DNA of 64,000 bases from Micromonospora lutea (GCF_016863535.1 NZ_BOPB01000004.1:41206-105205); one strand, 5' to 3'; counted from the stretch's first letter, positions 53,633 through 62,948 are shown. Numbers and translations are program-made. The notes: generated by a model from the sequence alone, not told the origin.

Positions 53633-55069
53633 TCAGCCCAGCTCGACGTCGGGGTAGAGCGGGAAGCCGCCGAGCAGGTCACCGGCCTGGCGACTGATCT
53701 TGTCCGCGAGGGCCGGGTCGAGGACGTACTTGGCCTTGGAGGCGGTGCCGTCCGGGTTCGCTCCGGCGCTGGTCTGGCTGAGCACGGTGTGGATCAGCTC
53801 GGCGGTGGTGTCCATCTCGGCCGTGCCGAGCCCACGGGTGGTCAGTGCCGGCGTGCCCACCCGGATGCCGGAGGTGTACCAGGCGCCGTTGGGGTCCTGC
53901 GGCACGGCGTTGCGGTTGGTGACGATGCCCGAGTCCAGCAGCGCCTGCTCGGCCTGCCGACCGGTCAGCCCGTAGCCGGTCACGTCGATCAGCACCAGGT
54001 GGTTGTCGGTGCCGCCGGTGACCAGCTTGGCGCCCCGGCGCAGCAGGCCCTCGGCGAGCGCCTGCGCGTTGTCGACGACCTGCCGGGCGTAGTCGGCGAA
54101 GTCGGGCCGGCGGGCCTCGGCGAGTGCCACGGCCTTGGCGGCCATCACGTGCGGCAGCGGGCCGCCGAGCACCATCGGGCAGCCCCGGTCGACCTGGTCG
54201 GCCAGCTCCGGGCCGCAGAGCACCAGGCCGCCGCGCGGGCCACGCAGCGACTTGTGAGTGGTGGTGGTGACGATGTGCGCGTGCGGCACCGGGTCGAAAT
54301 CGCCGGTGAAGACCTTGCCGGCGACCAGGCCCGCGAAGTGGGCCATGTCCACCATGAAGGTGGCGCCGACCGAGTCGGCGATCTCCCGCATGATCCGGAA
54401 ATTGACCTTGCGCGGGTACGCCGAGTAGCCGGCGACCAGCACCAGCGGGCGGAACTCACGCGCGATCTCGGCGACCCTGTCGTAGTCGACCAGGCCGGTG
54501 GCCGGGTCGGTGCCGTAGCTGCGCTGGTCGAACATCTTGCCGGAGATGTTCGGCCGGAAACCGTGGGTGAGGTGCCCGCCGGCGTCCAGCGACATGCCGA
54601 GCATCCGCTGGTCGCCCAGCTCGCGCCGCAGCGCGAACCAGTCCGCCTCGGTCAGGTCGTTGACGTGGCGCGCCTCGGCTCGCCGCAGCGCCGGTGCCTC
54701 GACGCGGTCGGCCAGGATCGCCCAGAACGCCACCAGGTTGGCGTCGATGCCCGAGTGCGGCTGCACGTACGCGTGCGTCGCGCCGAACAGCTCCCGGGCG
54801 TGCTCGGCGGCGAGCGCCTCGACGGTGTCCACGTTCTGGCAGCCGGCGTAGAACCGCCGTCCGACGGTGCCCTCGGCGTACTTGTCACTGAACCAGTTGC
54901 CCATGGCCAGCAACGTCGCCGGGGAGGCGTAGTTCTCGCTGGCGATCAGCTTGAGCGATTCACGCTGGTCGGCCAGCTCCGCCCCGATCGCGTCGGCGAC
55001 CCGTGGCTCGACACCACGGATCACCTCAAGAGCGCTGCGGAAGGCGGTGGATTCGGCGTTGCGCGGCAT
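53633..55069 (-). CDS. glyA: serine hydroxymethyltransferase, long form
   Basis: 478 residues; ATG after GGAGGT. PLP-dependent fold type I enzyme: [55 protein letters not shown], and the PLP lysine in [19 protein letters not shown]. It interconverts serine plus tetrahydrofolate and glycine plus methylene-tetrahydrofolate, feeding purine and thymidylate synthesis. It is about 60 residues longer than E. coli GlyA, with insertions around [20 protein letters not shown] and near the middle; this long type is known in actinobacteria. A probable ZTP riboswitch precedes it, which links its expression to folate/purine status. Only the gene itself is in the transcription unit. Confidence 0.95.
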   Translation of the reverse strand: MPRNAESTAFRSALEVIRGVEPRVADAIGAELADQRESLKLIASENYASPATLLAMGNWFSDKYAEGTVGRRFYAGCQNVDTVEALAAEHARELFGATHAYVQPHSGIDANLVAFWAILADRVEAPALRRAEARHVNDLTEADWFALRRELGDQRMLGMSLDAGGHLTHGFRPNISGKMFDQRSYGTDPATGLVDYDRVAEIAREFRPLVLVAGYSAYPRKVNFRIMREIADSVGATFMVDMAHFAGLVAGKVFTGDFDPVPHAHIVTTTTHKSLRGPRGGLVLCGPELADQVDRGCPMVLGGPLPHVMAAKAVALAEARRPDFADYARQVVDNAQALAEGLLRRGAKLVTGGTDNHLVLIDVTGYGLTGRQAEQALLDSGIVTNRNAVPQDPNGAWYTSGIRVGTPALTTRGLGTAEMDTTAELIHTVLSQTSAGANPDGTASKAKYVLDPALADKISRQAGDLLGGFPLYPDVELG

Positions 55070-55091
55070 GCGACCTCCAGGTGACGTACGG

Positions 55092-55180
55092 AAGGCCCAG
55101 GCGCTCGGCATGCGTCCTCGTGACGGGACCGCTCCCCGATGGTTCTCCATCTCCAATGCGCCAGTCACGGCCCGAGGGGA
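55092..55180 (-). promoter_or_regulatory. ZTP (pfl-type) riboswitch upstream of glyA
   Basis: Read on the minus strand the leader contains the pfl hallmarks in order: GGGCCGTGACTGGCGCA (from 55173), a GATGG-AGAA-CCATC hairpin followed by GGGGAGCGG (about 55126-55137), and GCCGAGCGCCTGGGCC (55094-55109), the conserved 3' part. The glyA ribosome binding site begins about 17 bases after it, so control is probably translational. pfl/ZTP riboswitches are known upstream of glyA and purine genes. Confidence 0.75.
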
Positions 55181-55241
55181 TCCTACCGGGTACCCCGTCC
55201 CGGCGGCCGCAGTGCCGGTCGGGCGCGGTCCGGGCGATCAC

Positions 55242-55247
55242 TACGAT
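55242..55247 (+). promoter_or_regulatory. -10 element of a leaderless transcript
   Basis: TACGAT, 7 bases before the ATG at 55255; no Shine-Dalgarno sequence. Confidence 0.55.
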
Positions 55248-55254
55248 CGATCAC

Positions 55255-56124
55255 ATGGCGGGAACGGACAGTGCTGGCAGCCTCCTGGCCATCAGCGACC
55301 TGCACGTGCGGCATCCGGAGAACCGGACCATCGTCGAGGGGATACGTCCGAGAACGCCGCAGGACTGGCTGCTCGTCGCCGGTGACGTGGGGGACACGGT
55401 CGCCGAGGTGGAGTGGGCGCTGCGGCTGCTGGCCGACCGGTTCGCCCGGGTCGTCTGGTCGCCGGGCAACCACGAGCTGTGGACGCCGCCCGGCGATCCG
55501 GTGACGTTGCGCGGCGCGGCGCGCTACGCGCACCTGGTCGAGCTCTGCCGTGACCTCGGCGTGGTCACCCCCGAGGACCCGTACCCGGTGTGGCAGGGGC
55601 GTGGCGGCCCGGTGACGGTGGCGCCGTTGTTCCTGCTCTACGACCACAGTTGGCGGCCGGACGGTTTCGACACCCCCGAGGCGGCGCTGGCCGAGGCGTA
55701 CCGCACCGGCATCGTCTGCACCGACGAGTTCCTGCTGCACCCCGACCCGTACCAGAGCCGTTCGGCGTGGTGCGCGGCCCGGGTGGCCGAGACCGCCCGC
55801 CGGCTCGCCGAGCGCGATCCGGCGCTGCCGACCGTGTTGATGAACCACTGGCCGCTGGTCCGGGAGGTGACACGCGTCCTGCGGTATCCGATCTTCGCCC
55901 AGTGGTGCGGCACCGACGCCACCGCTGACTGGCACGTACGCTTCGACGCCGCCGCGGTGGTCTACGGCCACCTGCACATTCCGCGTACCAGCTGGCACGA
56001 CGGGGTGCGGTTCGAGGAGGTGTCGGTGGGCTACCCGAGGGAGTGGCAGCCGCGTCGGGTACCCCCGGGTCGGTTGCGGCAGATCCTGCCGGCACCGGAG
56101 GGGACACCGTCGACGGCCTGGTGA
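55255..56124 (+). CDS. metallophosphoesterase
   Basis: 289 residues. Calcineurin-type motifs in order: LLAISDLHVRHPENR (DxH), LLVAGDVGDTVAEVEW (GDxx), VVWSPGNHELW (GNHE), TVLMNHWPLV and VVYGHLHIPRTSWHD (GHxH). Two metal ions are expected in the active site. Substrate unknown; actinobacterial homologues of this type are common and uncharacterised, some encoded beside phosphopantetheinyl transferases, though none is here. Start chosen from the -10 spacing. The following polymerase gene has its own promoter. Confidence 0.93.
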   Translation: MAGTDSAGSLLAISDLHVRHPENRTIVEGIRPRTPQDWLLVAGDVGDTVAEVEWALRLLADRFARVVWSPGNHELWTPPGDPVTLRGAARYAHLVELCRDLGVVTPEDPYPVWQGRGGPVTVAPLFLLYDHSWRPDGFDTPEAALAEAYRTGIVCTDEFLLHPDPYQSRSAWCAARVAETARRLAERDPALPTVLMNHWPLVREVTRVLRYPIFAQWCGTDATADWHVRFDAAAVVYGHLHIPRTSWHDGVRFEEVSVGYPREWQPRRVPPGRLRQILPAPEGTPSTAW

Positions 56125-56153
56125 TCGAGCCGGCAAGCCGATGCCTGTCGTCG

Positions 56154-56159
56154 TACCCT
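56154..56159 (+). promoter_or_regulatory. -10 element of a leaderless transcript
   Basis: TACCCT, 7 bases before the GTG at 56167; no Shine-Dalgarno sequence. Confidence 0.5.
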
Positions 56160-56166
56160 CGCAGAT

Positions 56167-57138
56167 GTGGCGACGGCGGCGGAGGAGATCCAGGTGGGGC
56201 GGCGGACGGTCCGCGTCACCAGCCTGGACAAGCCGTACTTCCCCGAGCGGGGGCTGACCAAGCTGGACGTGGTGCGCTACTTCCTCGCCGTCGGCGACGG
56301 CATCCTGCGCGCGCTGCGGGACCGACCGACCATGCTGGAACGGTGGCCGCGTGGCGTGTTCGAGGGCGCGACCATCGCCACCCGGCAGGACAACCGGGGT
56401 GACGCGTTCTACCAGAAGCGGGTGCCGGCCGGCGCGCCCGACTGGGTGGGCACCGCCCACATCACCTTCCCCAGCGGACGCAGCGCCGACGAGATCGCAC
56501 CGGGGGAGTTGGCGGTGGTGATCTGGGCGGTCAACCTCGGCACGCTGCGCTTCCATCCGTGGCCGGTGACCAGAGCGGACGTGGAGCGGCCGGATCAGCT
56601 GCGAATCGACCTGGACCCGCAGCCGGGGGTCGGGTTCGACCAGGTGGTGCCCGTGGCGCAGCAGGTCCGCGGCTTCCTCGACGAACTCGGTCTGGTCGGT
56701 TACCCGAAGACCACCGGCGGGCGGGGCCTGCACGTCTACGTGCCGATCGAGCCCCGGTGGAGCTTCGGTGACTGCCGCCGGGCGGTGCTGGCCCTCGGCC
56801 GGGAGATGCAGCGACGCCGCCCGGACCTGGTCACCACCACCTGGTGGCGGGAACAGCGGGACCGGCCGGTCTTCGTCGACTACAACCAGATGGCCCGGGA
56901 CCACACCATGACCTCGGCGTACTCGATCCGGCCGACGCCGGCCGCGTTGGTCTCCGCGCCGTTGGACTGGGCGGAGCTGGACGACGTCCGGCCGGAGGAC
57001 TTCGACGTGACCACCATGCCGGGCCGGTTCGCCGAGCGGGGCGACCCGCACGCCGGCCTGGACGAGCACCGCTTCTCCCTGGCTCCGCTGTTGGAACTGG
57101 CCGACCGGGAGGGCCTGGACCCGCCGCCCGAGCGCTGA
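56167..57138 (+). CDS. LigD-type polymerase/primase domain protein (stand-alone)
   Basis: 323 residues from a GTG. Single archaeo-eukaryotic primase-type polymerase domain as in LigD: VTSLDKPYFPERGLTKLDVV, WVNLGTLRFHPW-like segment (IWAVNLGTLRFHPWPVTRAD), catalytic Asp pair in RIDLDPQPGVGFDQV, YPKTTGGRGLHVYVPI (conserved Lys/His) and VFVDYNQMARDHTMTSAYSI. It fills gaps or adds nucleotides at double-strand breaks in non-homologous end joining. The ligase and nuclease domains of full LigD are absent, and no ku gene is in the window; separate polymerase, ligase and Ku genes are usual in actinomycetes. It ends 4 bp before the convergent Lrp gene. Confidence 0.93.
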   Translation: MATAAEEIQVGRRTVRVTSLDKPYFPERGLTKLDVVRYFLAVGDGILRALRDRPTMLERWPRGVFEGATIATRQDNRGDAFYQKRVPAGAPDWVGTAHITFPSGRSADEIAPGELAVVIWAVNLGTLRFHPWPVTRADVERPDQLRIDLDPQPGVGFDQVVPVAQQVRGFLDELGLVGYPKTTGGRGLHVYVPIEPRWSFGDCRRAVLALGREMQRRRPDLVTTTWWREQRDRPVFVDYNQMARDHTMTSAYSIRPTPAALVSAPLDWAELDDVRPEDFDVTTMPGRFAERGDPHAGLDEHRFSLAPLLELADREGLDPPPER

Positions 57139-57142
57139 GCGG

Positions 57143-57649
57143 TCACGCCCACGGGCTGCGCACCCCGTCGTACTCCTCGAAGACCAGCCAGCTGCGGGTG
57201 GCGAGCACGCCGGCGATGCGCTGCACCCGGTCCAGCACCACGTCCCGCAGGGTGGCGTTGTCCGGCGCCCGGACCAGCGCGAGCACGTCGTGCTCGCCGC
57301 TGAGCAGCGCCACATGCTCGACGTAGCGCACCCGGGCCAGCTCCGCGGACACCTCCCGCCAGGTGTTCTGCCTGATCGTCAGCGCGATGTACGCCGAGGT
57401 GCCCAGGCCGGCCGCCTCCGGGGCGACCCGCGCGGCGAAACCGGTGAGCACCCCGTCGCGCAGCAGCCGCTCGACCCGGGCGTAGGCGTTGGTCCGTGAG
57501 ACGTGCACCCGCTCGGCGAGGGTCCGGATGGAGAGCCGACCATCACGGGTCAGCTCGTCGAGGATCCGCCGATCCACCTCGTCGAGGGTGACGGCCGAAC
57601 GTCCCGTTCCGCCCCGCCGGTCCGCCTCCTCGGCAGCCTCCTGGCTCAT
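57143..57649 (-). CDS. Lrp/AsnC-family regulator
   Basis: 168 residues; ATG with GGGAGG upstream. Winged helix: VTLDEVDRRILDELTRDGRL, SIRTLAERVHVSRTNAYARV; then a RAM ligand-binding domain (EHVALLSGEHDVLALVRAP). An N-terminal acidic stretch (SQEAAEEADRRGG) precedes it. It is divergent from the E1alpha-E1beta-E2 genes and probably controls them in response to branched-chain amino acids, as BkdR-type Lrp proteins do. The shared region holds a TTGAGTCAA palindrome. Confidence 0.92.
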   Translation of the reverse strand: MSQEAAEEADRRGGTGRSAVTLDEVDRRILDELTRDGRLSIRTLAERVHVSRTNAYARVERLLRDGVLTGFAARVAPEAAGLGTSAYIALTIRQNTWREVSAELARVRYVEHVALLSGEHDVLALVRAPDNATLRDVVLDRVQRIAGVLATRSWLVFEEYDGVRSPWA

Positions 57650-57693
57650 CACGGCCTCCCTGAGTGCCATCTGTCCCGCGTTCACCGGGCATC

Positions 57694-57702
57694 TTGAGTC
57701 AA
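57694..57702. promoter_or_regulatory. candidate Lrp-binding palindrome
   Basis: TTGAGTCAA, in the A/T-richest part of the 103-bp region between the Lrp gene and the dehydrogenase operon. Palindromic except at the centre. Confidence 0.4.
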
Positions 57703-57752
57703 TCATCCGACAGCAGGAGCATAGGGCCACCACACGTCCAGGAGGTTCCGCC

Positions 57753-58919
57753 GTGACCACCACCCCCCAGGCGGCCCGCAGGGCATCCCCGCGTACGCGG
57801 CGGCCGGCCACCCCGGCCGCGCCCGACCCCGCCGCCGGCCTGCTGCCCCAGACCGATCCGGTCCGGCTGCTCAACCCGGACGGCACCCTGCTGCCGGCCC
57901 GCGCGGACTACCCCGAACCGCCCGTCGAGACGCTGCGCGAGATGTACCGGCGGATGGTCGTCGGCCGGCGCTTCGACGCGCAGGCGACCGCGCTGACCAA
58001 GCAGGGCCGGCTGGCCGTCTACCCGTCCTCCCGGGGCCAGGAGGCCTGTCAGGTCGGCGGCGTCCTGGCGCTGCGCGACGACGACTGGGTCTTCCCGACC
58101 TACCGCGAGTCGATGGCGTTGACCGCCCGTGGCATCGACCCGGTCGAGGTGCTGACGCTGCTGCGCGGTGACTGGCACTGTGGCTACGACCCGGCGCAGC
58201 GGCGCACCGCGCCGCAGTGCACCCCGCTGGCCACCCAGTGCGTGCACGCCGCGGGCCTGGCCTACGGGGAGTCGTACCAGGGGCGCGACACCGTGGCCCT
58301 GGTCTACATCGGCGACGGTGCCACCAGCGAGGGCGACTTCCACGAGGGAGTCAACTTCGCCGCCGTCTTCAAGGCGCCCGTCGTCTACTTCGTGCAGAAC
58401 AACCGGTACGCCATCAGCGTCCCGCTGTCCCGGCAGACCGCCGCGCCGTCGCTCGCCCACAAGGGCGTCGGCTACGGCGTCCCCAGCGAGCAGGTCGACG
58501 GCAACGACCCGATGGCCGTCCTCGCCGTGCTCAACCGCGCGGTCGCCTACGCCCGTGCCGGAAAGGGACCGTTCCTGGTCGAGGCGCACACCTACCGGAT
58601 GGAGCCGCACACCAACGCCGACGACCAGACCCGCTACCGCGACGCCGAGGAGGTCGAGGCGTGGCGCGACCGCGACCCGCTCGTGCGGCTGGAAACCTAC
58701 CTGCGTGGCCGCGACGTGCTCGACGACGCGGCCGTCGCCGAGATCGCCGAGCAGGCCGAGACGTACGCCGCCCAGCTCCGGGAAAGGATGAACACCCAAC
58801 CCACGGTCGACCCGCTCAGCCTCTTCGACCACGTCTACGCCGAACCCACCGCGCAGTTGGTGGAGCAGCGGGAACAGGTGCGCGCCGAACTGGCCGCGGC
58901 AGCGGAGGGGGACGCCTGA
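57753..58919 (+). CDS. 2-oxoacid dehydrogenase E1 alpha subunit (branched-chain type)
   Basis: 388 residues from GTG with AGGAGG 7 bases upstream. Thiamine diphosphate motif GDG...NN: IGDGATSEGDFHEGVNFAAV followed by VVYFVQNNRYAISV. Other family signatures: RRMVVGRRFDAQATALTKQG, YPSSRGQEACQVGGVLALR and EAHTYRMEPHTNADD. With E1 beta it decarboxylates a 2-oxo acid and transfers the acyl group to the E2 lipoyl domain. The divergent Lrp regulator and E1-E1-E2 order indicate branched-chain 2-oxo acids, which would yield starter units for branched fatty acids. A pyruvate-type role cannot be excluded. Confidence 0.93.
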   Translation: MTTTPQAARRASPRTRRPATPAAPDPAAGLLPQTDPVRLLNPDGTLLPARADYPEPPVETLREMYRRMVVGRRFDAQATALTKQGRLAVYPSSRGQEACQVGGVLALRDDDWVFPTYRESMALTARGIDPVEVLTLLRGDWHCGYDPAQRRTAPQCTPLATQCVHAAGLAYGESYQGRDTVALVYIGDGATSEGDFHEGVNFAAVFKAPVVYFVQNNRYAISVPLSRQTAAPSLAHKGVGYGVPSEQVDGNDPMAVLAVLNRAVAYARAGKGPFLVEAHTYRMEPHTNADDQTRYRDAEEVEAWRDRDPLVRLETYLRGRDVLDDAAVAEIAEQAETYAAQLRERMNTQPTVDPLSLFDHVYAEPTAQLVEQREQVRAELAAAAEGDA

Positions 58920-59935
58920 TGGCCACCATGACCATGGCGAAGGCGCTCAACGCCGCGCTCGCCGACGCGATGCTCGACGACGAGCGGGTGCTCGTCTTCG
59001 GCGAGGACGTCGGCCAGCTCGGCGGGGTCTTCCGGATCACCGACGGACTGCAGGCCCGCTTCGGCGACAAGCGCTGCTTCGACACACCCCTGGCAGAGGC
59101 CGGGATCGTCGGATTCGCCGTCGGACTGGCCATGTCCGGGCTGCGGCCGGTGGTCGAGATGCAGTTCGACGCGTTCGCGTACCCGGCGTTCGAGCAGATC
59201 GCCTCCCACGTGGCGAAGCTGCGCAACCGCACCCGGGGCGCGCTGAGCGTGCCGATGGTGATCCGGGTGCCCTATGCCGGCGGCATCGGCGGGGTGGAGC
59301 ACCACTGCGACTCCTCGGAGGCGTACTACGCGCACACCCCGGGCCTGAAGGTGGTCACCCCGGCGACCGTCGACGACGCGTACTCGCTGCTGCGGGAGGC
59401 GATCGACGACCCCGACCCGGTGGTGTTCATGGAGCCGAAGAAGCTCTACTTCGCCGCCGCCGAGACCGCGCTGCCGGCCCGGACCGAGCCGTTCGGCCGG
59501 GCGGTCGTACGCCGGTCCGGGCGCGACGCCACCCTGATCGCGTACGGTCCGGCCGTCCCGGTCGCGTTGGAAGCCGCCGAGGCCGCCCGCGAGGAGGGGT
59601 GGGACCTGGAGGTGGTCGACGTACGCACCATCGTGCCCTTCGACGACGCCACGATCGCCGCCTCGGTGCGGCGTACCGGGCGGTGCGTGGTGGTGCAGGA
59701 GGCACAGGGCTTCGCCGGGGTGGGCGCGGAGATCGCCGCCCGGGTGCAGGAGCGCTGCTTCCACGCGCTGCACGCCCCGGTGCTGCGGGTGGCCGGGCTG
59801 GACATCCCGTACCCGGCGCCGATGCTGGAGCACACCCACCTGCCGTCGGTCGACCGGGTGTTGGACGCGGTGGCCCGGTTGCAGTGGGACGACCAGCCCG
59901 ACCGACGCTGGCTGACCGAGGACAGTGCGGCATGA
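58919..59935 (+). CDS. 2-oxoacid dehydrogenase E1 beta subunit
   Basis: 338 residues; ATG overlaps the E1 alpha stop by one base. Transketolase-like pyrimidine domain (MTMAKALNAALADAMLDDER, VLVFGEDVGQLGGVFRITDG) with the catalytic GEDVG Glu, GIVGFAVGLAMSGLRPVVEM and MQFDAFAYPAFEQI, and a C-terminal transketolase domain (LIAYGPAVPVALEAAE, DLEVVDVRTIVPFDD). Forms an alpha2beta2 heterotetramer with the preceding subunit. Complete and typical in length. Confidence 0.95.
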   Translation: MATMTMAKALNAALADAMLDDERVLVFGEDVGQLGGVFRITDGLQARFGDKRCFDTPLAEAGIVGFAVGLAMSGLRPVVEMQFDAFAYPAFEQIASHVAKLRNRTRGALSVPMVIRVPYAGGIGGVEHHCDSSEAYYAHTPGLKVVTPATVDDAYSLLREAIDDPDPVVFMEPKKLYFAAAETALPARTEPFGRAVVRRSGRDATLIAYGPAVPVALEAAEAAREEGWDLEVVDVRTIVPFDDATIAASVRRTGRCVVVQEAQGFAGVGAEIAARVQERCFHALHAPVLRVAGLDIPYPAPMLEHTHLPSVDRVLDAVARLQWDDQPDRRWLTEDSAA

Positions 59936-61329
59936 CCGAGAAGGTTTTCCTCCTGCCGGATCTCGGTGAGGGTCTCGCCGAGGCGGAGATCGTGCAGTGG
60001 CGGGTCGCGGTCGGCGACACGGTCACCGTGGACCAGACCGTGGTCGAGGTCGAGACGGCCAAGGCGGTCGTGGACGTGCCCTGCCCGTACGCCGGTCGGG
60101 TCGTCGCGCTGCACGGCGTCGAGGGCGAGGTACGCCCGGTGGGCCAGCCCCTGATCACCGTCGCCGAGTCGGTCCGCGGGCCGGCCGACGGCGGTGAGCC
60201 GGCCGGGCACGCGGTCTACCGGGAGGAGGAGCGGGCCGGCTCCGGCAACGTCCTGATCGGGTACGGCACCGGACACGGCGGCTCCCGGCGGCGGCGCCGT
60301 TCCCGACTCGCGGCCGTCGCGTCCGCCAACGGCACGGCGACGATCCCGGCGGGCGCGAGGTCGACGCCGGTCGCCGGCGCCCACCCGTCAGCCACCGCGC
60401 CGGTCCCGGCCGGCGGGCCTGCCGCACCGGTGCCGGCACTGGTCATCTCGCCGATCGTGCGGCGGCTGGCCCGCGAGCACGGGGTGGATCTGCACACGGT
60501 GCGCGGCAGCGGCCCGGGCGGCGTGATCCGCCGAGCCGACGTGGAGGTGGCCGCCGGCCTCAGCACCGACCCGACCCCTGCGGCCCGGCTCACGGTGCTG
60601 CCCGAGCCGCCCGTGACCGACCCGCTCGGGACCGCGTCGGACCTCGTCATCCCGTTGACCGGTATCCGCCGGACCATCGCGGACAAGCTCTCCCGCAGTC
60701 GCCGGGAGATCCCCGAGGTGACCATCTGGGTCGACGCCGACGCCACCGCCCTGCTCCAGACCCGGGCCGCGATCAACGCCGCCCGGCCGGACCACCCGGT
60801 CAGCATTCTGGCCCTGCTCGCGCGGATCTGTCTGTCCGGGCTGCGCCGGTACCCACAGCTCAACGCGCGGGTCGACACCGAGGGACAGCGGATCATCCAG
60901 TCCGCCGGGGTGCACCTGGGCATCGCCGCCCAGACCGACCGCGGCCTGGTGGTGCCGGTGCTGCGGGACGCCGAGCGGCTCACCACCACCGAACTCGCGA
61001 CCGAACTCGCCACCACCACCGCCGCGGCCCGGGCCGGTGAACTGCCGCCGTCCCGGCTCACCGGGGGAACCTTCACGCTGAACAACTACGGGGTGTTCGG
61101 CGTCGACGGCTCGACCCCGATCATCAATCACCCGGAGGCCGCGTTGCTCGGTGTCGGCCGCATCGTGGACAAGCCGTGGGTCGTCGACGGTCAGCTGGCG
61201 GTCCGGAAGGTGACGCAGTTGAGCCTCACCTTCGACCACCGGGTCTGTGACGGCGGCGTGGCCGGCGGGTTCCTGCGGCACGTGGCGGACTGTGTCGAGC
61301 AGCCCGCGTTGCTGATCGCCACGGTCTGA
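59932..61329 (+). CDS. dihydrolipoamide acyltransferase (E2)
   Basis: 465 residues; ATG overlaps the E1 beta stop. One lipoyl domain with lipoylated Lys in VEVETAKAVVDVPCP (about residue 43), a Pro/Ala linker, a peripheral subunit-binding domain (ISPIVRRLAREHGVDLHTVR, GSGPGGVIRRADVE), and the catalytic domain with LSLTFDHRVCDGGVAGGFLR containing the HxxxDG-type active site. The inner core transfers the acyl group to CoA. No E3 (lipoamide dehydrogenase) gene follows; the general cellular E3 is presumably shared. A large hairpin ends the operon. Confidence 0.95.
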   Translation: MTEKVFLLPDLGEGLAEAEIVQWRVAVGDTVTVDQTVVEVETAKAVVDVPCPYAGRVVALHGVEGEVRPVGQPLITVAESVRGPADGGEPAGHAVYREEERAGSGNVLIGYGTGHGGSRRRRRSRLAAVASANGTATIPAGARSTPVAGAHPSATAPVPAGGPAAPVPALVISPIVRRLAREHGVDLHTVRGSGPGGVIRRADVEVAAGLSTDPTPAARLTVLPEPPVTDPLGTASDLVIPLTGIRRTIADKLSRSRREIPEVTIWVDADATALLQTRAAINAARPDHPVSILALLARICLSGLRRYPQLNARVDTEGQRIIQSAGVHLGIAAQTDRGLVVPVLRDAERLTTTELATELATTTAAARAGELPPSRLTGGTFTLNNYGVFGVDGSTPIINHPEAALLGVGRIVDKPWVVDGQLAVRKVTQLSLTFDHRVCDGGVAGGFLRHVADCVEQPALLIATV

Positions 61330-61333
61330 CGGC

Positions 61334-61396
61334 GGCGTCGATCGGGGGTTCGTCCCGTCCTCCACCGGGATGTGGAGGCGCACCCCGATCGACGCC
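61334..61396 (+). terminator. nested hairpin terminator after the E2 gene
   Basis: Outer arms GGCGTCGATCGGGG and complement (14 bp perfect), inner arms CCTCCAC/GTGGAGG with a 6-base loop. It begins 5 bp after the stop. The following 250 bp to 61646 contain no gene that I can support; a GGAAAGG purine patch at 61538 and the L,D-transpeptidase promoter are the only signals. Confidence 0.75.
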
Positions 61397-61646
61397 ACGA
61401 CCGGCGCGGGGCCGGGTGCGGACGCGTGGGCCGCGAAGGTGGTCCGTGGTACGACGCCGGACATAGCCCCACCCCCGGCCGAGATCGCCCGAAACGTCAT
61501 CGCTGACATTTTCCGTTCGCCCGGGTGCGATTACGGGAAAGGTTTCTCCATGCCATGACCCCGCTCTTGGCCGAAACCGCGAAAACGTCGGTGCCGAGCT
61601 AGGGAGAATGTGGCGAGGAAGCGGCGATAAACGGGGGAGACGCATC

Positions 61647-62906
61647 ATGATGTTGAGGCGGCGACTGACGCTGTTGGCGGTGAGCGTCGCAGCGGCACCG
61701 CTGGCGCTGGGCGCGTGCACCGGCGACCGCAGGCCCGGGCAGCCCGCCGAGGCGCAGGCCCACCCGGAACTGGCCGTGACGCCGGCCGAGGGCACCCGCG
61801 ACGTGCCGGTCACCGGGGAGATCGGCACCCAGGTCACGCACGGGCGGGTCACCGCCGTCCGGATCACCGACGACAAGGGCGCGACCGTCCCGGCGGAGCC
61901 GCGCGAGGACGGTTCCGGCTGGGTGCCCAGCAAGACTCTGGAGCCGAAGCGGACGTACACCGCGGAGGTCACCGCCACCGGCGACTCCGGAAAGACGGTA
62001 ACCCGTAGGACGTCCTTCACGACCCAGCCGAAATCATCCAAACCGGCTATCACGAGCACTTTGTATTTCGCCGGTGATCGGACGTACGGCACCGCGATGC
62101 CGGTAACCGTCGCCTTCGACCCGCCGATTCCCAAAGAGGCTCGGGCGGATGTGCAGCGCCGTTTGTTCGTGAAAACGGATCCGCCGCAGCCGGGCACCTG
62201 GTCCTGGGTGTCCGACGGCAGTCAGGTCTATTACCGGGCACCCGACTTCTGGCGACCAGGTACGACGATCAAGGTTCGCGCCGCGTTGGAGGGCCTGCCG
62301 ATCGGCAAGGAGAGCGTCGGTGACGCCGACCGGCGGGCCACCTCGAAGATCGGTCGAGACATCCAGTTGGAGATCGACAACGCCAGCAAGCAGATGTCGG
62401 TGATCCGGGACGGCAAGCTGTTGCGCAAGCTGCCGGTCAGTCTCGGCAAACCGAGCACGCCGACGTCCAGCGGCAAGATGGTGATCATGGAAAAGCACGA
62501 CTTCACCACCTTCGACACCCGGGGCTCAGCCGATCCGTACGTGGTCGACGTCGAGGACGCGCAGCGACTCACCTGGGGCGGTGAGTTCATCCACGGCGCA
62601 CCCTGGTCGGAGGGGGATCAGGGATACACCAACGTGTCGCACGGATGCACCAACCTGTCGGCGGCCAACGCGGACTGGCTGATGGGTATCACCCAGGTCG
62701 GGGACCTGGTGACCGTCAAGGGCACCGAGGTCGCCCTGGACGAGGGCAACGGCTGGACGGCGTGGAACGTCAGCTGGGAGCAGTTCGCCAAGGGCAGCGC
62801 GCTGCCGGTGCCCGCCAATCTGCGGCCCACCCCGACCCAGGCGCCGGACCCGGGAGCGGTCGCCGGAGGGTCGCCCGAACCGCAGCCATCGGCGAGCGGG
62901 GGCTGA
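61647..62906 (+). CDS. L,D-transpeptidase lipoprotein (YkuD)
   Basis: 419 residues; ATG (or the next ATG) after GGGGGAGA. A basic start and hydrophobic core lead to the lipobox LGAC (Cys at about residue 23). Two Ig-like domains follow (TPAEGTRDVPVTGEIGTQV; AMPVTVAFDPPIPKEAR), then the YkuD catalytic domain with IQLEIDNASKQMSVIRDGKL, FIHGAPWSEGDQGYTNVSHG and SHGCTNLS, where His and Cys are the active-site pair. It makes 3-3 cross-links in peptidoglycan outside the membrane. Architecture equals that of mycobacterial LdtMt2. A Pro/Ser-rich tail ends the protein. Confidence 0.96.
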   Translation: MMLRRRLTLLAVSVAAAPLALGACTGDRRPGQPAEAQAHPELAVTPAEGTRDVPVTGEIGTQVTHGRVTAVRITDDKGATVPAEPREDGSGWVPSKTLEPKRTYTAEVTATGDSGKTVTRRTSFTTQPKSSKPAITSTLYFAGDRTYGTAMPVTVAFDPPIPKEARADVQRRLFVKTDPPQPGTWSWVSDGSQVYYRAPDFWRPGTTIKVRAALEGLPIGKESVGDADRRATSKIGRDIQLEIDNASKQMSVIRDGKLLRKLPVSLGKPSTPTSSGKMVIMEKHDFTTFDTRGSADPYVVDVEDAQRLTWGGEFIHGAPWSEGDQGYTNVSHGCTNLSAANADWLMGITQVGDLVTVKGTEVALDEGNGWTAWNVSWEQFAKGSALPVPANLRPTPTQAPDPGAVAGGSPEPQPSASGG

Positions 62907-62919
62907 CCCAGCGTACGCG

Positions 62920-62948
62920 CCGGGCCACCCCGACGTGGGTCGGCCCGG
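62920..62948 (+). terminator. hairpin after the L,D-transpeptidase gene
   Basis: CCGGGCC/GGCCCGG arms with an inner CCCC/GGG pairing, 14 bp after the stop. Confidence 0.5.
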
